A DNA stretch of 5,380 nucleotides from an uncultured Prevotella sp. (lineage in GTDB: Bacteria > Bacteroidota > Bacteroidia > Bacteroidales > Bacteroidaceae). Below the pieces are notes generated by a model. That model had not been told where the DNA came from. It saw only the letters and a program-made list of their open reading frames with translations, and did no database searches. The position numbers and the translations under genes were made by a program. Positions 1 through 5,380 of this stretch are shown here, piece by piece (within the stretch, counting starts at the first letter, position 1; the number at the start of each line of letters is the position of its first letter). Location: contig CAAFFL010000165.1 of assembly GCA_900762125.1 (NCBI GenBank), positions 1 through 5,380 on the forward strand. The letters are read 5' to 3'.

Positions 1-64
1 CGGGGCGTTAGAAAATCTTGACAATCCAAAAGCCCCAAAACAGGGTATTAGAAAACCTTGACAA
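1..64. repeat. Two imperfect direct repeats, 40-bp period
   Basis: Positions 8-24 and 48-64 are the same 17-mer (TTAGAAAAyCTTGACAA) with one difference. Extending left to 1-24 and 41-64 gives 20 of 24 matching bases, and all four differences are transitions. The intervening 16 bp (25-40) contains CCCC, which could pair with the G runs of either copy: GGGGC at 2-6 with GCCCC at 32-36, or CCC at 34-36 with GGG at 43-45. The first copy starts at the window edge, so more units may lie to the left. The region is AT-rich and no open frame of interest covers it. It lies beyond the mrp terminator and probably belongs to the 3' region of whatever lies further left. The repeat itself is directly visible; its function is unknown. 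Confidence 0.6.
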
Positions 65-93
65 AAAACCTCATACCTGAAACGGGTATGAGG
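63..93 (-). terminator. Rho-independent terminator of mrp
   Basis: Read on the minus strand, CCTCATACC (93-85) pairs perfectly over 9 bp with GGTATGAGG (77-69) around a 7-nt loop. It is followed at once by six T (68-63). It begins 25 nt after the mrp stop codon, so it is the expected end of the mrp transcript. On the plus strand the stem is followed by CTTG rather than a T tract, so it should act mainly leftward. Confidence 0.85.
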
Positions 94-118
94 CTTGATG
101 CATGGGGGGAGATAGCGT

Positions 119-1222
119 TTACTGGTTCTTCACCTGCACGATCTTTGTCTTGGGGAGCTCTTTGTTGCGGAGGTTCGTGACGGTGACGACAGCCTGTGCG
201 AGGTTGATGAATGCCTGGCCGGTCATGCTGTTGACGTTCGTGGCTGCAGGCTTCCCGTCGTCGCCGCTCTCGCAGATGCCTTGGACGATGGGGATCTGCG
301 CCAGCAGGGGTACACCCATCTCCTTGGCGAGGTCCTTGCAGCCCTCCTTGCCGAAGATGTAGTAGCGGTTGTCCGGCAGCTCGCGAGGCGTGAACCATGC
401 CATGTTCTCCACCAGTCCGAGGATGGGGACGTTGACCTTGTCGTTGCGGTACATGTCGATGCCCTTTCGAGCGTCCGCCAGCGCCACCTTCTGCGGCGTG
501 GAGACGATGACGGCGCCGGTGATGGCGAGCGTCTGCAGCAGCGTGAGGTGGATGTCGGAGGTCCCCGGCGGCGTGTCGAGGATGAAGTAGTCGAGGTCGC
601 CCCAGTCGGCATCGGCGATGAGCTGCTTGAGGGCATTCGACGCCATGCCGCCGCGCCACAGTGTTGCCGTATCGCGGTTGACGAAGAAGCCGATGGACAG
701 GAGCTTCACGCCATACTTCTCAATCGGTTCGATGAGGTCGCGGCCGTCCTTCTCCACGGCGTAGGGCCGCTCGTCCTCCACGCCAAACATCTTCGGCATT
801 GAAGGGCCAAAGATGTCCGTGTCCAACAGACCGACCTTGTAGCCGAGCTTTGCCAGTGCGATGGCGAGGTTGGCTGAGACCGTTGACTTGCCCACGCCGC
901 CCTTGCCGGAGCTCACGGCGATGATGTTCTTCACCTGCGGCAGGAGCTTGTCGTTCTCCGGCCGTGGCGCCTTGCGGAACTCGGTGTTGATGGTCACCTC
1001 GACGTCCTTGCCGAGCCTGTATTTCAGTGTGGCCTCCGCAGCCTTCACAGTCGAGCGGATGAAGGGATCAGTGTCGCGGGGGAAGATGAGCGAGAAACTC
1101 ACCCGGTTGCCGTCGATGCGGATGTTGTCCGCCACCATCTCGCTCTCAACGAGGCTCTTCTTCGTGCCGGGATAGATGACGGTGCTCAGTGCATCGGTGA
1201 TGAGTTTGGGATAAATCGTCAT
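119..1222 (-). CDS. mrp: Mrp/NBP35 (ApbC-like) P-loop ATPase
   Basis: Cytosolic deviant-Walker P-loop ATPase of the Mrp/NBP35/ApbC group, whose members carry or deliver Fe-S clusters to apoproteins. With the ATG at 1222 it has 367 residues, normal for the family. Residues ~1-80 form a MIP18/DUF59-type domain. The ATPase domain follows: deviant Walker A GKGGVGKS (106-113), LLDTDIFGPS (132-141, switch-like) and LDTPPGTSD (215-223, Walker B region). The longer frame opens at a TTG (1264), but that codon lies inside the -7 promoter box, and 1222 leaves a sensible ~34-nt leader, so I chose 1222. No Shine-Dalgarno is visible, as usual in Bacteroidota. After VENM (271-274), where many Mrp proteins have a CxxC cluster ligand pair, this one has FTPRELPDN (277-285) and no CxxC. 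The only later cysteines are C295 and C317. The family call is certain; the Fe-S carrier role is inferred from homologues and is weakened by the missing CxxC. It is transcribed divergently from the GH115-like/trmB pair. Confidence 0.95.
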   Translation of the reverse strand: MTIYPKLITDALSTVIYPGTKKSLVESEMVADNIRIDGNRVSFSLIFPRDTDPFIRSTVKAAEATLKYRLGKDVEVTINTEFRKAPRPENDKLLPQVKNIIAVSSGKGGVGKSTVSANLAIALAKLGYKVGLLDTDIFGPSMPKMFGVEDERPYAVEKDGRDLIEPIEKYGVKLLSIGFFVNRDTATLWRGGMASNALKQLIADADWGDLDYFILDTPPGTSDIHLTLLQTLAITGAVIVSTPQKVALADARKGIDMYRNDKVNVPILGLVENMAWFTPRELPDNRYYIFGKEGCKDLAKEMGVPLLAQIPIVQGICESGDDGKPAATNVNSMTGQAFINLAQAVVTVTNLRNKELPKTKIVQVKNQ

Positions 1223-1261
1223 TGTTTTATGTATTTTATTGGTTTGCTGGGATATAATGTG

Positions 1262-1292
1262 CAAAAGTACGGAAAGTCCTACAGATTTGCAA
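1262..1292 (-). promoter_or_regulatory. Promoter of mrp (Bacteroidota type)
   Basis: On the minus strand TACTTTTG (1269-1262) matches the Bacteroidota -7 consensus TAnnTTTG. A TTG (1292-1290) sits exactly 20 nt upstream as the -33 element. Transcription would start near 1256-1258, leaving an A-rich leader of about 34 nt before the ATG at 1222. The box overlaps the alternative TTG start at 1264, which argues against that start. This is a pattern match only; no expression evidence is available. Confidence 0.65.
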
Positions 1293-1318
1293 CTTTTAGG
1301 GGCAAAATATACTTATTA

Positions 1319-1352
1319 TTGGCCCGATTGTCGTGGGAATTTTGTATCTTTG
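1319..1352 (+). promoter_or_regulatory. Promoter of GH115-like gene and trmB
   Basis: TATCTTTG (1345-1352) is a perfect match to the Bacteroidota -7 element TAnnTTTG. Two candidate -33 TTG elements exist: 1319-1321 (23-nt spacer, closer to usual) and 1328-1330 (14-nt spacer, short). The box ends only 4 nt before the ATG at 1357, so the transcript would begin at or within a few bases of the start codon. That implies a leaderless or nearly leaderless mRNA. It lies back to back with the mrp promoter in the same 134-bp gap. Confidence 0.6.
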
Positions 1353-1356
1353 TGAC

Positions 1357-3432
1357 ATGAAAGTGAAAAACATCATCATCCTTATATTCCTGCTTTTGCC
1401 TTTGACGATGACGGCAAAGAATGTCGTGTGGACCGACGGCTCACAGGTGACCTACAGCACGCAGCGCCGTTATGACGCGGTGGTGGAGAAGGCCCTGACG
1501 ATGTTTGCCAGCGACATGGAGGCCGTCACGGGGCGCCGTGCGAAGGCGAAGAGCGACGGCCGCATCCAGGTGTGGCAGCTCGACCGGATGTCGAACAAGG
1601 AGTTCCGGACCCTTGACGGCCTGCGGGTACCTTATACGAAGGTCATCGCCAAGGAGGACGCGTTCTGGATCGGCGTCCGCGGCGGCAAGGTCATCGTCGT
1701 CGGCAGCAACGGCCGTGGCACAGCCTACGGCATCCTGGAGCTCTCACGGCAGGCCGGCGTGACGCCCTGGATCTGGTGGGGCGACATGGTGCCGGAGCAG
1801 CGCCAGCAGCTGACGATGGACGAGACATTTGAGACCCTCCAGGCGCCGTCCGTCGACGTCCGTGGCTTGGCTCTGAGCGATGTGCGCTACCGGATGGACT
1901 ACTACCGCCTCTTTGAGCTCCTGCTGCGTCTTCGTGCCAATGCGCTGTGGCCGATGCCCGAGGAGGATCAGGACCTCTCCCATGCCGTGCGGGCGGCAGC
2001 GGACTCCTTTGCCATCAGCCTCGGACCGGTGAAGAAGGACGCCACTGAGCACAGCTATTTTGACGATGACGGCTATGGCTATCTGTTGCCACGCCACGAC
2101 GCCCGCCACGAGAAGCAGGGCGCACCATGCGGACTCTATTATCACCTCTCTTATAACGGTGAGCCGCAGCCCTACCTCTGGCTGACGACGATGCAGCCGG
2201 GACTCATCGCCCACCAGCTGCGCGAGGCCTATCGGCGGGGTGCCACACGGTTCTGGATCATCAACGTCCACGACCCAAAGGTGGCCTGCTACCCCCTCAG
2301 CCTCTGCATGGACATGGCGTGGGACGTCCGCAGCGTGCAGCCCGGCGCCACGTCGCAACACCTCCTTCAGTGGCTCGCGGCGGCCTTTGGCAACGACGTC
2401 GCCCGCCGACTGTTGCAGCCGATGCGCGCCTTCTATCAGTTGACGGCTATCCGCCATCCTGAGTTCATGGCGGGGATGGAGACCGAGTTCAGCGCCGATG
2501 AGTTTGGCAACGAACTGGAGTATTACCTCAAGCGCTTCCGCTCCGTGGAGGGGCAGGTGGCCGCTGCCGCCAGCTATCTGCGACCGGAGCTGCGGGATGC
2601 CTATTTTGCTGCTGTTCAGTATCCTGTCAATGCTGCTGTCGCTATGGCCACGAAGCACCTGCAGGCGCAGGAGGCTCGAGCCATCGCCCGTGGCGGCAAC
2701 TTCCATAAGGACGACGAGGCACAGGAGTCCGCGGTGAAGAGCTGGCTGGCGTATGAGGACATCAAGAAGTCGACGGACTATTATAATAAGGTGCTGGCCG
2801 ATGGCAAATGGCGCGGTACGATGGACATGGCGCCGGGAGGACTGGCCGTCTTTGGGCCACCGCAGCTGCCGGATAAGCTTACTGCTGAGGAGCTTGCGCG
2901 CTATGCCAACGCTGACGATGTGCCGTCACGGCTGGATGTCGACAACTGCATCGTCCGCAATGGTGCACGGTTTGACGCGGCGTCGGGAGGGACGATGGTC
3001 AGTGGCCGCCCGCAGGGTGGGGTAGAGGTCATCGACATGTTGGGGCACTCCATGCAGGCGGTGGTCATCCCTAGGGGCGACAGCGTGGTCTTCCGCTTTG
3101 AGTCACGGAGTAGGGAGGCGGTGCTTCGCACAGCGTTCATCCCCGTGCATGCCTTAGGAGACAACGGTGATGGCTATCGCGGTAAAAGTCAGCGCGTGGC
3201 GATCAGCATCGACGGCGGGACACCGTTCATCCACGACCTGCATGAGGCGCGGCTGTCTCCTCGCTGGCGCGTGAATGTCCTTCGTGGACAGGCCGTCCGC
3301 TCCGATGACATCCGCATCCCCGCTGGCCGTCATACGCTGACAATCATAGCCCTTGACGACGGTGTCATCCTCGACCAATGGATGATTGACGATGACGAGG
3401 ACCGACAATTTTATGTATTTCCAATTCAATAA
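1357..3432 (+). CDS. Secreted GH115-like protein, shortened barrel
   Basis: Classical GH115 enzymes remove (4-O-methyl)glucuronic acid from xylan. With the ATG at 1357 this protein has 691 residues; an in-frame GTG at 1333 is possible, but its 8 extra residues would spoil the signal peptide and it lies upstream of the -7 box. Residues 1-20 are a signal peptide (basic start, IIILIFLLLPL core, likely cut after TA-20) with no lipobox cysteine, so the product should be periplasmic or secreted. GH115 hallmarks in order: GSNGRGTAYGILELS (116-130) and GVTPWIWWGD (134-143) in the N-terminal domain; YRLFELLLRLRANALWP (183-199); DDDGYGYL (236-243); GLYYHLSYNG (259-268); FWIINVHDPK (299-308); a helical region (~330-495); and a C-terminal beta-sandwich (~505-691) ending in HTLTIIALDDGVILDQW. 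Family members are usually about 800-1000 residues. Here only about 36 residues separate ALWP from DDDGYGY, where I expect well over 100 including a GTSHHEPM-like motif, and NDE is absent after VRG (168-170). Family membership is good; glucuronidase activity is doubtful. It may be a pseudoenzyme or have another sugar target. Confidence 0.8.
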   Translation: MKVKNIIILIFLLLPLTMTAKNVVWTDGSQVTYSTQRRYDAVVEKALTMFASDMEAVTGRRAKAKSDGRIQVWQLDRMSNKEFRTLDGLRVPYTKVIAKEDAFWIGVRGGKVIVVGSNGRGTAYGILELSRQAGVTPWIWWGDMVPEQRQQLTMDETFETLQAPSVDVRGLALSDVRYRMDYYRLFELLLRLRANALWPMPEEDQDLSHAVRAAADSFAISLGPVKKDATEHSYFDDDGYGYLLPRHDARHEKQGAPCGLYYHLSYNGEPQPYLWLTTMQPGLIAHQLREAYRRGATRFWIINVHDPKVACYPLSLCMDMAWDVRSVQPGATSQHLLQWLAAAFGNDVARRLLQPMRAFYQLTAIRHPEFMAGMETEFSADEFGNELEYYLKRFRSVEGQVAAAASYLRPELRDAYFAAVQYPVNAAVAMATKHLQAQEARAIARGGNFHKDDEAQESAVKSWLAYEDIKKSTDYYNKVLADGKWRGTMDMAPGGLAVFGPPQLPDKLTAEELARYANADDVPSRLDVDNCIVRNGARFDAASGGTMVSGRPQGGVEVIDMLGHSMQAVVIPRGDSVVFRFESRSREAVLRTAFIPVHALGDNGDGYRGKSQRVAISIDGGTPFIHDLHEARLSPRWRVNVLRGQAVRSDDIRIPAGRHTLTIIALDDGVILDQWMIDDDEDRQFYVFPIQ

Positions 3433-3434
3433 AT

Positions 3435-4205
3435 ATGAGTAAAGGCAAACTGGAGAAATTCGCGGAGATGAAGACGATGACGAACGTCTTCGAGTATCCC
3501 TATAGCGTGGCGGACAATGTACCCTTCACGATGAAAGGCCATTGGCGAGAGGAGTATTTCCACAACACGAATCCCATCGTCCTCGAGCTTGGCTGCGGCA
3601 AAGGCGAGTATACCGTGGGACTGGCGAAGTTGTATCCCGACATGAACTTCATCGGCGTGGACATCAAGGGCGCAAGGATGTACACCGGCGCGAAGCAGGC
3701 GCTGGAGCAGGACCTCCGAAACGTCGCGTTCCTCCGCACGAGCATCGAGATCATCGACCGCTTTTTCACCGAGGACGAGGTGCAGGAGATCTGGCTGACG
3801 TTCTCTGATCCGCAGATGAAGAACCCGCGTAAACGCTTGACTTCCACCTACTTCATGCAGCGTTACCGCCGCTTCCTCACCGACGGCGGACTGATCCATC
3901 TGAAGACGGACTCCAACTTCCTCTTTACCTACACGAAGTATATGGTCTCCCGCAACCAGCTCCCCGTGGATGTCTGCACCGAGGACCTCTACCACGAAAC
4001 ACCCGCGGCCATCGTTGGCTCACCGATCCTCACTATCCAGACGTACTACGAGGGAATGTGGATCGAGCGCGGTCTGAACATCCGCTACATGCGCTTCCAC
4101 CTCCCGCGCACCGGCGACCTGCAGGAGCCCGACATCGAGATTCCGCTGGACGAATACCGCAGCTACCACCGCAGCAAAAGGAGCGGGAAAGAGACGGCGA
4201 AATGA
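3435..4205 (+). CDS. trmB: tRNA (guanine-N7)-methyltransferase TrmB
   Basis: Cytosolic SAM-dependent enzyme that methylates N7 of G46 in the variable loop of tRNAs. At 256 residues it has normal length plus a short basic tail (YHRSKRSGKETAK, 244-256). Visible motifs: SAM-binding loop ELGCGKGEY (51-59); acidic strand end GVDIKGAR (74-81); TFSDPQMKNPRKRL (122-135), the family's DPxxK...KxRL signature; LKTDSNF (156-162); and the C-terminal TYYEGMWIERGLNIRYMRF segment (203-221), matching the conserved TxfExxxxxxG end. The ATG at 3435 follows the GH115-like stop codon by 2 nt. No Shine-Dalgarno is seen upstream and the junction is AT-rich, so translation probably depends on read-on ribosomes from the upstream gene. 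I see no good TAnnTTTG box just before it, so it is most likely co-transcribed with the GH115-like gene from the promoter near 1345. Its 3' end faces ilvE and shares a bidirectional terminator. Confidence 0.96.
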   Translation: MSKGKLEKFAEMKTMTNVFEYPYSVADNVPFTMKGHWREEYFHNTNPIVLELGCGKGEYTVGLAKLYPDMNFIGVDIKGARMYTGAKQALEQDLRNVAFLRTSIEIIDRFFTEDEVQEIWLTFSDPQMKNPRKRLTSTYFMQRYRRFLTDGGLIHLKTDSNFLFTYTKYMVSRNQLPVDVCTEDLYHETPAAIVGSPILTIQTYYEGMWIERGLNIRYMRFHLPRTGDLQEPDIEIPLDEYRSYHRSKRSGKETAK

Positions 4206-4214
4206 AAGCCGCAA

Positions 4215-4262
4215 ATCCCTTCCAAGCCGATATCCCTTCCAAGCCCTCTCGAAGGGAGGGAT
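4215..4262. repeat. Direct repeat plus inverted repeat (palindromic element)
   Basis: ATCCCTTCCAAGCC occurs twice, at 4215-4228 and 4232-4245 (14 of 14 identical, 17-bp period). GGGAGGGAT at 4254-4262 can pair with the start of either copy over 9 bp with one G-T wobble. The closer arm, 4232-4240, leaves a 13-nt loop. The element lies 9 nt after the trmB stop codon, within its likely 3' untranslated region and before the terminator. It resembles the C/G-rich palindromes scattered between genes in many bacteria (REP-like), but copy number elsewhere cannot be seen here. Confidence 0.55.
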
Positions 4263-4284
4263 GTTAGTTACATATATCAATGAA

Positions 4285-4318
4285 AAAGCCTCACCTTCAA
4301 ACTAGAAGATGAGGCTTT
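4285..4318. terminator. Bidirectional terminator between trmB and ilvE
   Basis: Arms 4285-4298 (AAAGCCTCACCTTC) and 4305-4318 pair over 14 positions around a 6-nt loop. On the plus strand there is one C-A mismatch (4294/4309). On the minus strand the same position is a G-U wobble, so the stem is continuous, and it ends in TTTTT (4287-4283). It is therefore stronger for ilvE, coming from the right. On the plus strand it ends in TTTATTGTGT, enough to act for trmB. Its location between convergent genes fits both. Confidence 0.85.
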
Positions 4319-4353
4319 ATTGTGTATCTTGAAATTGTTTATCTCAGTAATTT

Positions 4354-4403
4354 ACTCCCCCTCTCTCCGAGCGAAGCGATGGGGAGAGGTGGCCGGGGGA
4401 AGT
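4354..4403. repeat. C/G-rich palindrome in ilvE 3' region
   Basis: CCTCTCTCC (4360-4368) pairs with GGGGAGAGG (4381-4389) over 9 bp with one wobble, around the loop GAGCGAAGCGAT. An alternative outer pairing joins ACT-CCCCC (4354-4361) with GGGGG-A-AGT (4395-4403). The element starts 8 nt beyond the ilvE stop and lies upstream of the terminator in the ilvE transcript. There is no T tract next to it, so it is not itself a terminator. It looks like an intergenic REP-type palindrome and could protect the mRNA end; both points are inferences. Confidence 0.6.
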
Positions 4404-4411
4404 GGGGCTTC

Positions 4412-5380
4412 CTATTCAATCACCACCGTCGTCCAGCCGTGCTTGTCCTCCACGGTGCCATACTGGATGCCGCGGAGCGTCTCGTAGAGCTTCGTAGACC
4501 AGGGCCCCGGCTTGTCGCCGAAGGAGTACTTTTTACCCGTGTCGAGGTCGTCGAGTTCCGAGATAGGACTGATGACGGCTGCCGTACCGCAGGCGCCAGC
4601 CTCCTCAAACGTGTCGAGCTCATCCACGGGGACAGGGCGGCGTTCCACCTTCAGACCGAGGTCCTCAGCGAGCTGCATGAGGCTCTTGTTGGTGATGGAC
4701 GGCAGGATCGACGTCGACTTCGGCGTGACATACGTGCCATTCTTGATGCCGAAGAAGTTGGCAGCGCCACACTCGTCGACATATTTCTTCTCCTTCGCAT
4801 CGAGGTAGAACTCTGAGCCATAGCCCTTTCCGGCAGCAAACATGTGTGCACGGAGGCTGGCAGCATAGTTACCGCCGACCTTATAGATACCCGTTCCGAG
4901 GGGAGCCGAACGGTCCCAGCTACGGACGATGGCGTATTTGTTGCATGCGAAGCCACCCTTGAAATAAGGACCTACCGGCGTGACGAAGATCATGAACAGA
5001 TAGTCCTTGGCTGGATGCACACCCACCTGCGGCGTGATGCCGATGAGCAGCGGACGGATGTAGAGCGTCGAGCCACTCTCGTAGGTCGGTATCCACTCCT
5101 GGTTCAGGCGGACGACCTTCTTCACCATCTCCTCAAACATCTCTGTGGGGACCTTCGGCATGACGATGCCGTCGCAGGTGCTCTGCAGACGCTTGGCATT
5201 CTCGTCCATGCGGAAGACGCGCACCTTGCCGTCGGGGCAGCGATAGGCCTTCAGGCCCTCAAACGCCTCCTGACCATAGTGCAGACAGGTAGCGGCCATG
5301 TGCATCTTGATGTACTCGTCGGAGCATACCTCAATCTCGCCCCACTTGCCATCATGATAGTAACAACGAACATTGTAGTC
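4412..5380 (-). CDS. ilvE: Branched-chain amino acid aminotransferase (5' end off window)
   Basis: PLP-dependent fold-type IV transaminase interconverting leucine, isoleucine and valine with their 2-oxo acids, using glutamate/2-oxoglutarate in the cytosol. The frame stays open to the right edge, so the ATG at 5305 is internal: the 25 codons upstream (ending CSDEYIK) continue the conserved N-terminal region. 322 residues are visible; Bacteroidota homologues are about 340, so roughly 15-20 are missing. Counting from the first visible residue: HYGQEAFEGLKAYR (34-47), the signature region of this enzyme group; FRMDENAKRLQ (56-66); LYIRPLLIG (106-114); GTGIYKVGGNYAASL (162-176), with K167 as the expected PLP lysine; DECGAANFFG (202-211); and GTAAVISPI (265-273), the phosphate/cofactor loop. 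These match the large eukaryotic-like BCAT subgroup better than the E. coli IlvE type. The stop (TAG) is followed by a palindrome and a strong terminator. Promoter and neighbours to the right are not visible. Confidence 0.96.
   Translation of the reverse strand, partial: DYNVRCYYHDGKWGEIEVCSDEYIKMHMAATCLHYGQEAFEGLKAYRCPDGKVRVFRMDENAKRLQSTCDGIVMPKVPTEMFEEMVKKVVRLNQEWIPTYESGSTLYIRPLLIGITPQVGVHPAKDYLFMIFVTPVGPYFKGGFACNKYAIVRSWDRSAPLGTGIYKVGGNYAASLRAHMFAAGKGYGSEFYLDAKEKKYVDECGAANFFGIKNGTYVTPKSTSILPSITNKSLMQLAEDLGLKVERRPVPVDELDTFEEAGACGTAAVISPISELDDLDTGKKYSFGDKPGPWSTKLYETLRGIQYGTVEDKHGWTTVVIE

Noticed and set aside
1..64. Possible CRISPR fragment
   Set aside because: Only two imperfect units with a 16-bp gap; too short a spacer, and no cas genes nearby.
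281..802. Plus-strand frame of 173 codons opposite mrp
   Set aside because: It overlaps the conserved Walker B region and later core of mrp, has a low-complexity composition and no domain, promoter or start signal.
1223..1264. TTG start at 1264 extending Mrp by 14 residues
   Set aside because: The TTG lies within the predicted -7 promoter box, the extra residues are not Mrp-like, and the ATG at 1222 begins the conserved domain.
1744..2706. Long open frame (320 codons) antisense to the GH115-like gene
   Set aside because: It lies wholly opposite a gene with clear family motifs. The translation has no recognisable domain, and long antisense frames are expected in GC-rich coding DNA.
1225..3420. 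TTTTATGTATTT present at 1225-1236 and 3409-3420, both near gene starts
   Set aside because: A 12-base AT-rich match is expected about once or twice by chance in a window this size; no further similarity around it.
3798..3839. TrmB signature reads SDPQMKN rather than PDPWPKK
   Set aside because: The catalytic aspartate and the KxRL end are retained, and I recall this variant as ordinary in Bacteroidota TrmB.
3426..3995. Minus-strand frame of 189 codons opposite trmB
   Set aside because: It covers the conserved SAM-binding core of trmB and shows no domain; a coding shadow.
4322..4816. Plus-strand frame of 164 codons running into ilvE
   Set aside because: Most of it is the reverse complement of conserved ilvE sequence, and the rest crosses the palindrome; no domain seen.
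5303..5305. ATG at 5305 as the ilvE start
   Set aside because: The frame continues to the window edge with conserved family sequence, so this methionine is internal and the gene is cut by the edge.

Overview
The window looks like chromosomal DNA of a GC-rich member of Bacteroidota, most likely the Prevotellaceae. Three things point there. Promoter boxes of the TAnnTTTG type lie in the one divergent intergenic gap. No Shine-Dalgarno sequences precede the starts. The Mrp, TrmB and IlvE proteins have the sequence style I know from Bacteroides/Prevotella. Coding DNA is visibly GC-rich while the gaps are AT-rich, apart from some C/G-rich palindromes. The taxon is an inference from memory, not a database result.

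Layout, left to right. Positions 1-64 hold two copies of an imperfect repeat 40 bp apart, cut by the window edge. A Rho-independent terminator (63-93) then serves a leftward gene for an Mrp/NBP35-type P-loop ATPase (119-1222). A 134-bp gap contains two back-to-back promoters. Rightward from it runs a two-gene unit. The first gene (1357-3432) encodes a secreted, shortened relative of glycoside hydrolase family 115. The second, trmB (3435-4205, tRNA m7G46 methyltransferase), starts 2 nt after the first one stops. A 206-bp convergent gap follows, with two C/G-rich palindromic elements on either side of a bidirectional terminator. The leftward ilvE gene (branched-chain amino acid aminotransferase) runs off the right edge without its first residues.

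Three of the four genes are housekeeping: Fe-S/P-loop ATPase, tRNA modification and branched-chain amino acid metabolism. The exception is the GH115-like gene, which carries an export signal and matches GH115 at both ends. The stretch that would form the middle of the catalytic barrel appears to be about 100 or more residues shorter than in classical GH115 alpha-glucuronidases. It sits alone, without SusC/D, regulator or other carbohydrate genes, and is tied to trmB. It is the most interesting object here.

I see no mobile element genes, CRISPR array, tRNA/rRNA gene, toxin-antitoxin pair or defence system. No intergenic stretch exceeds 300 bases. I found no convincing evidence of a wholly new multi-gene system.
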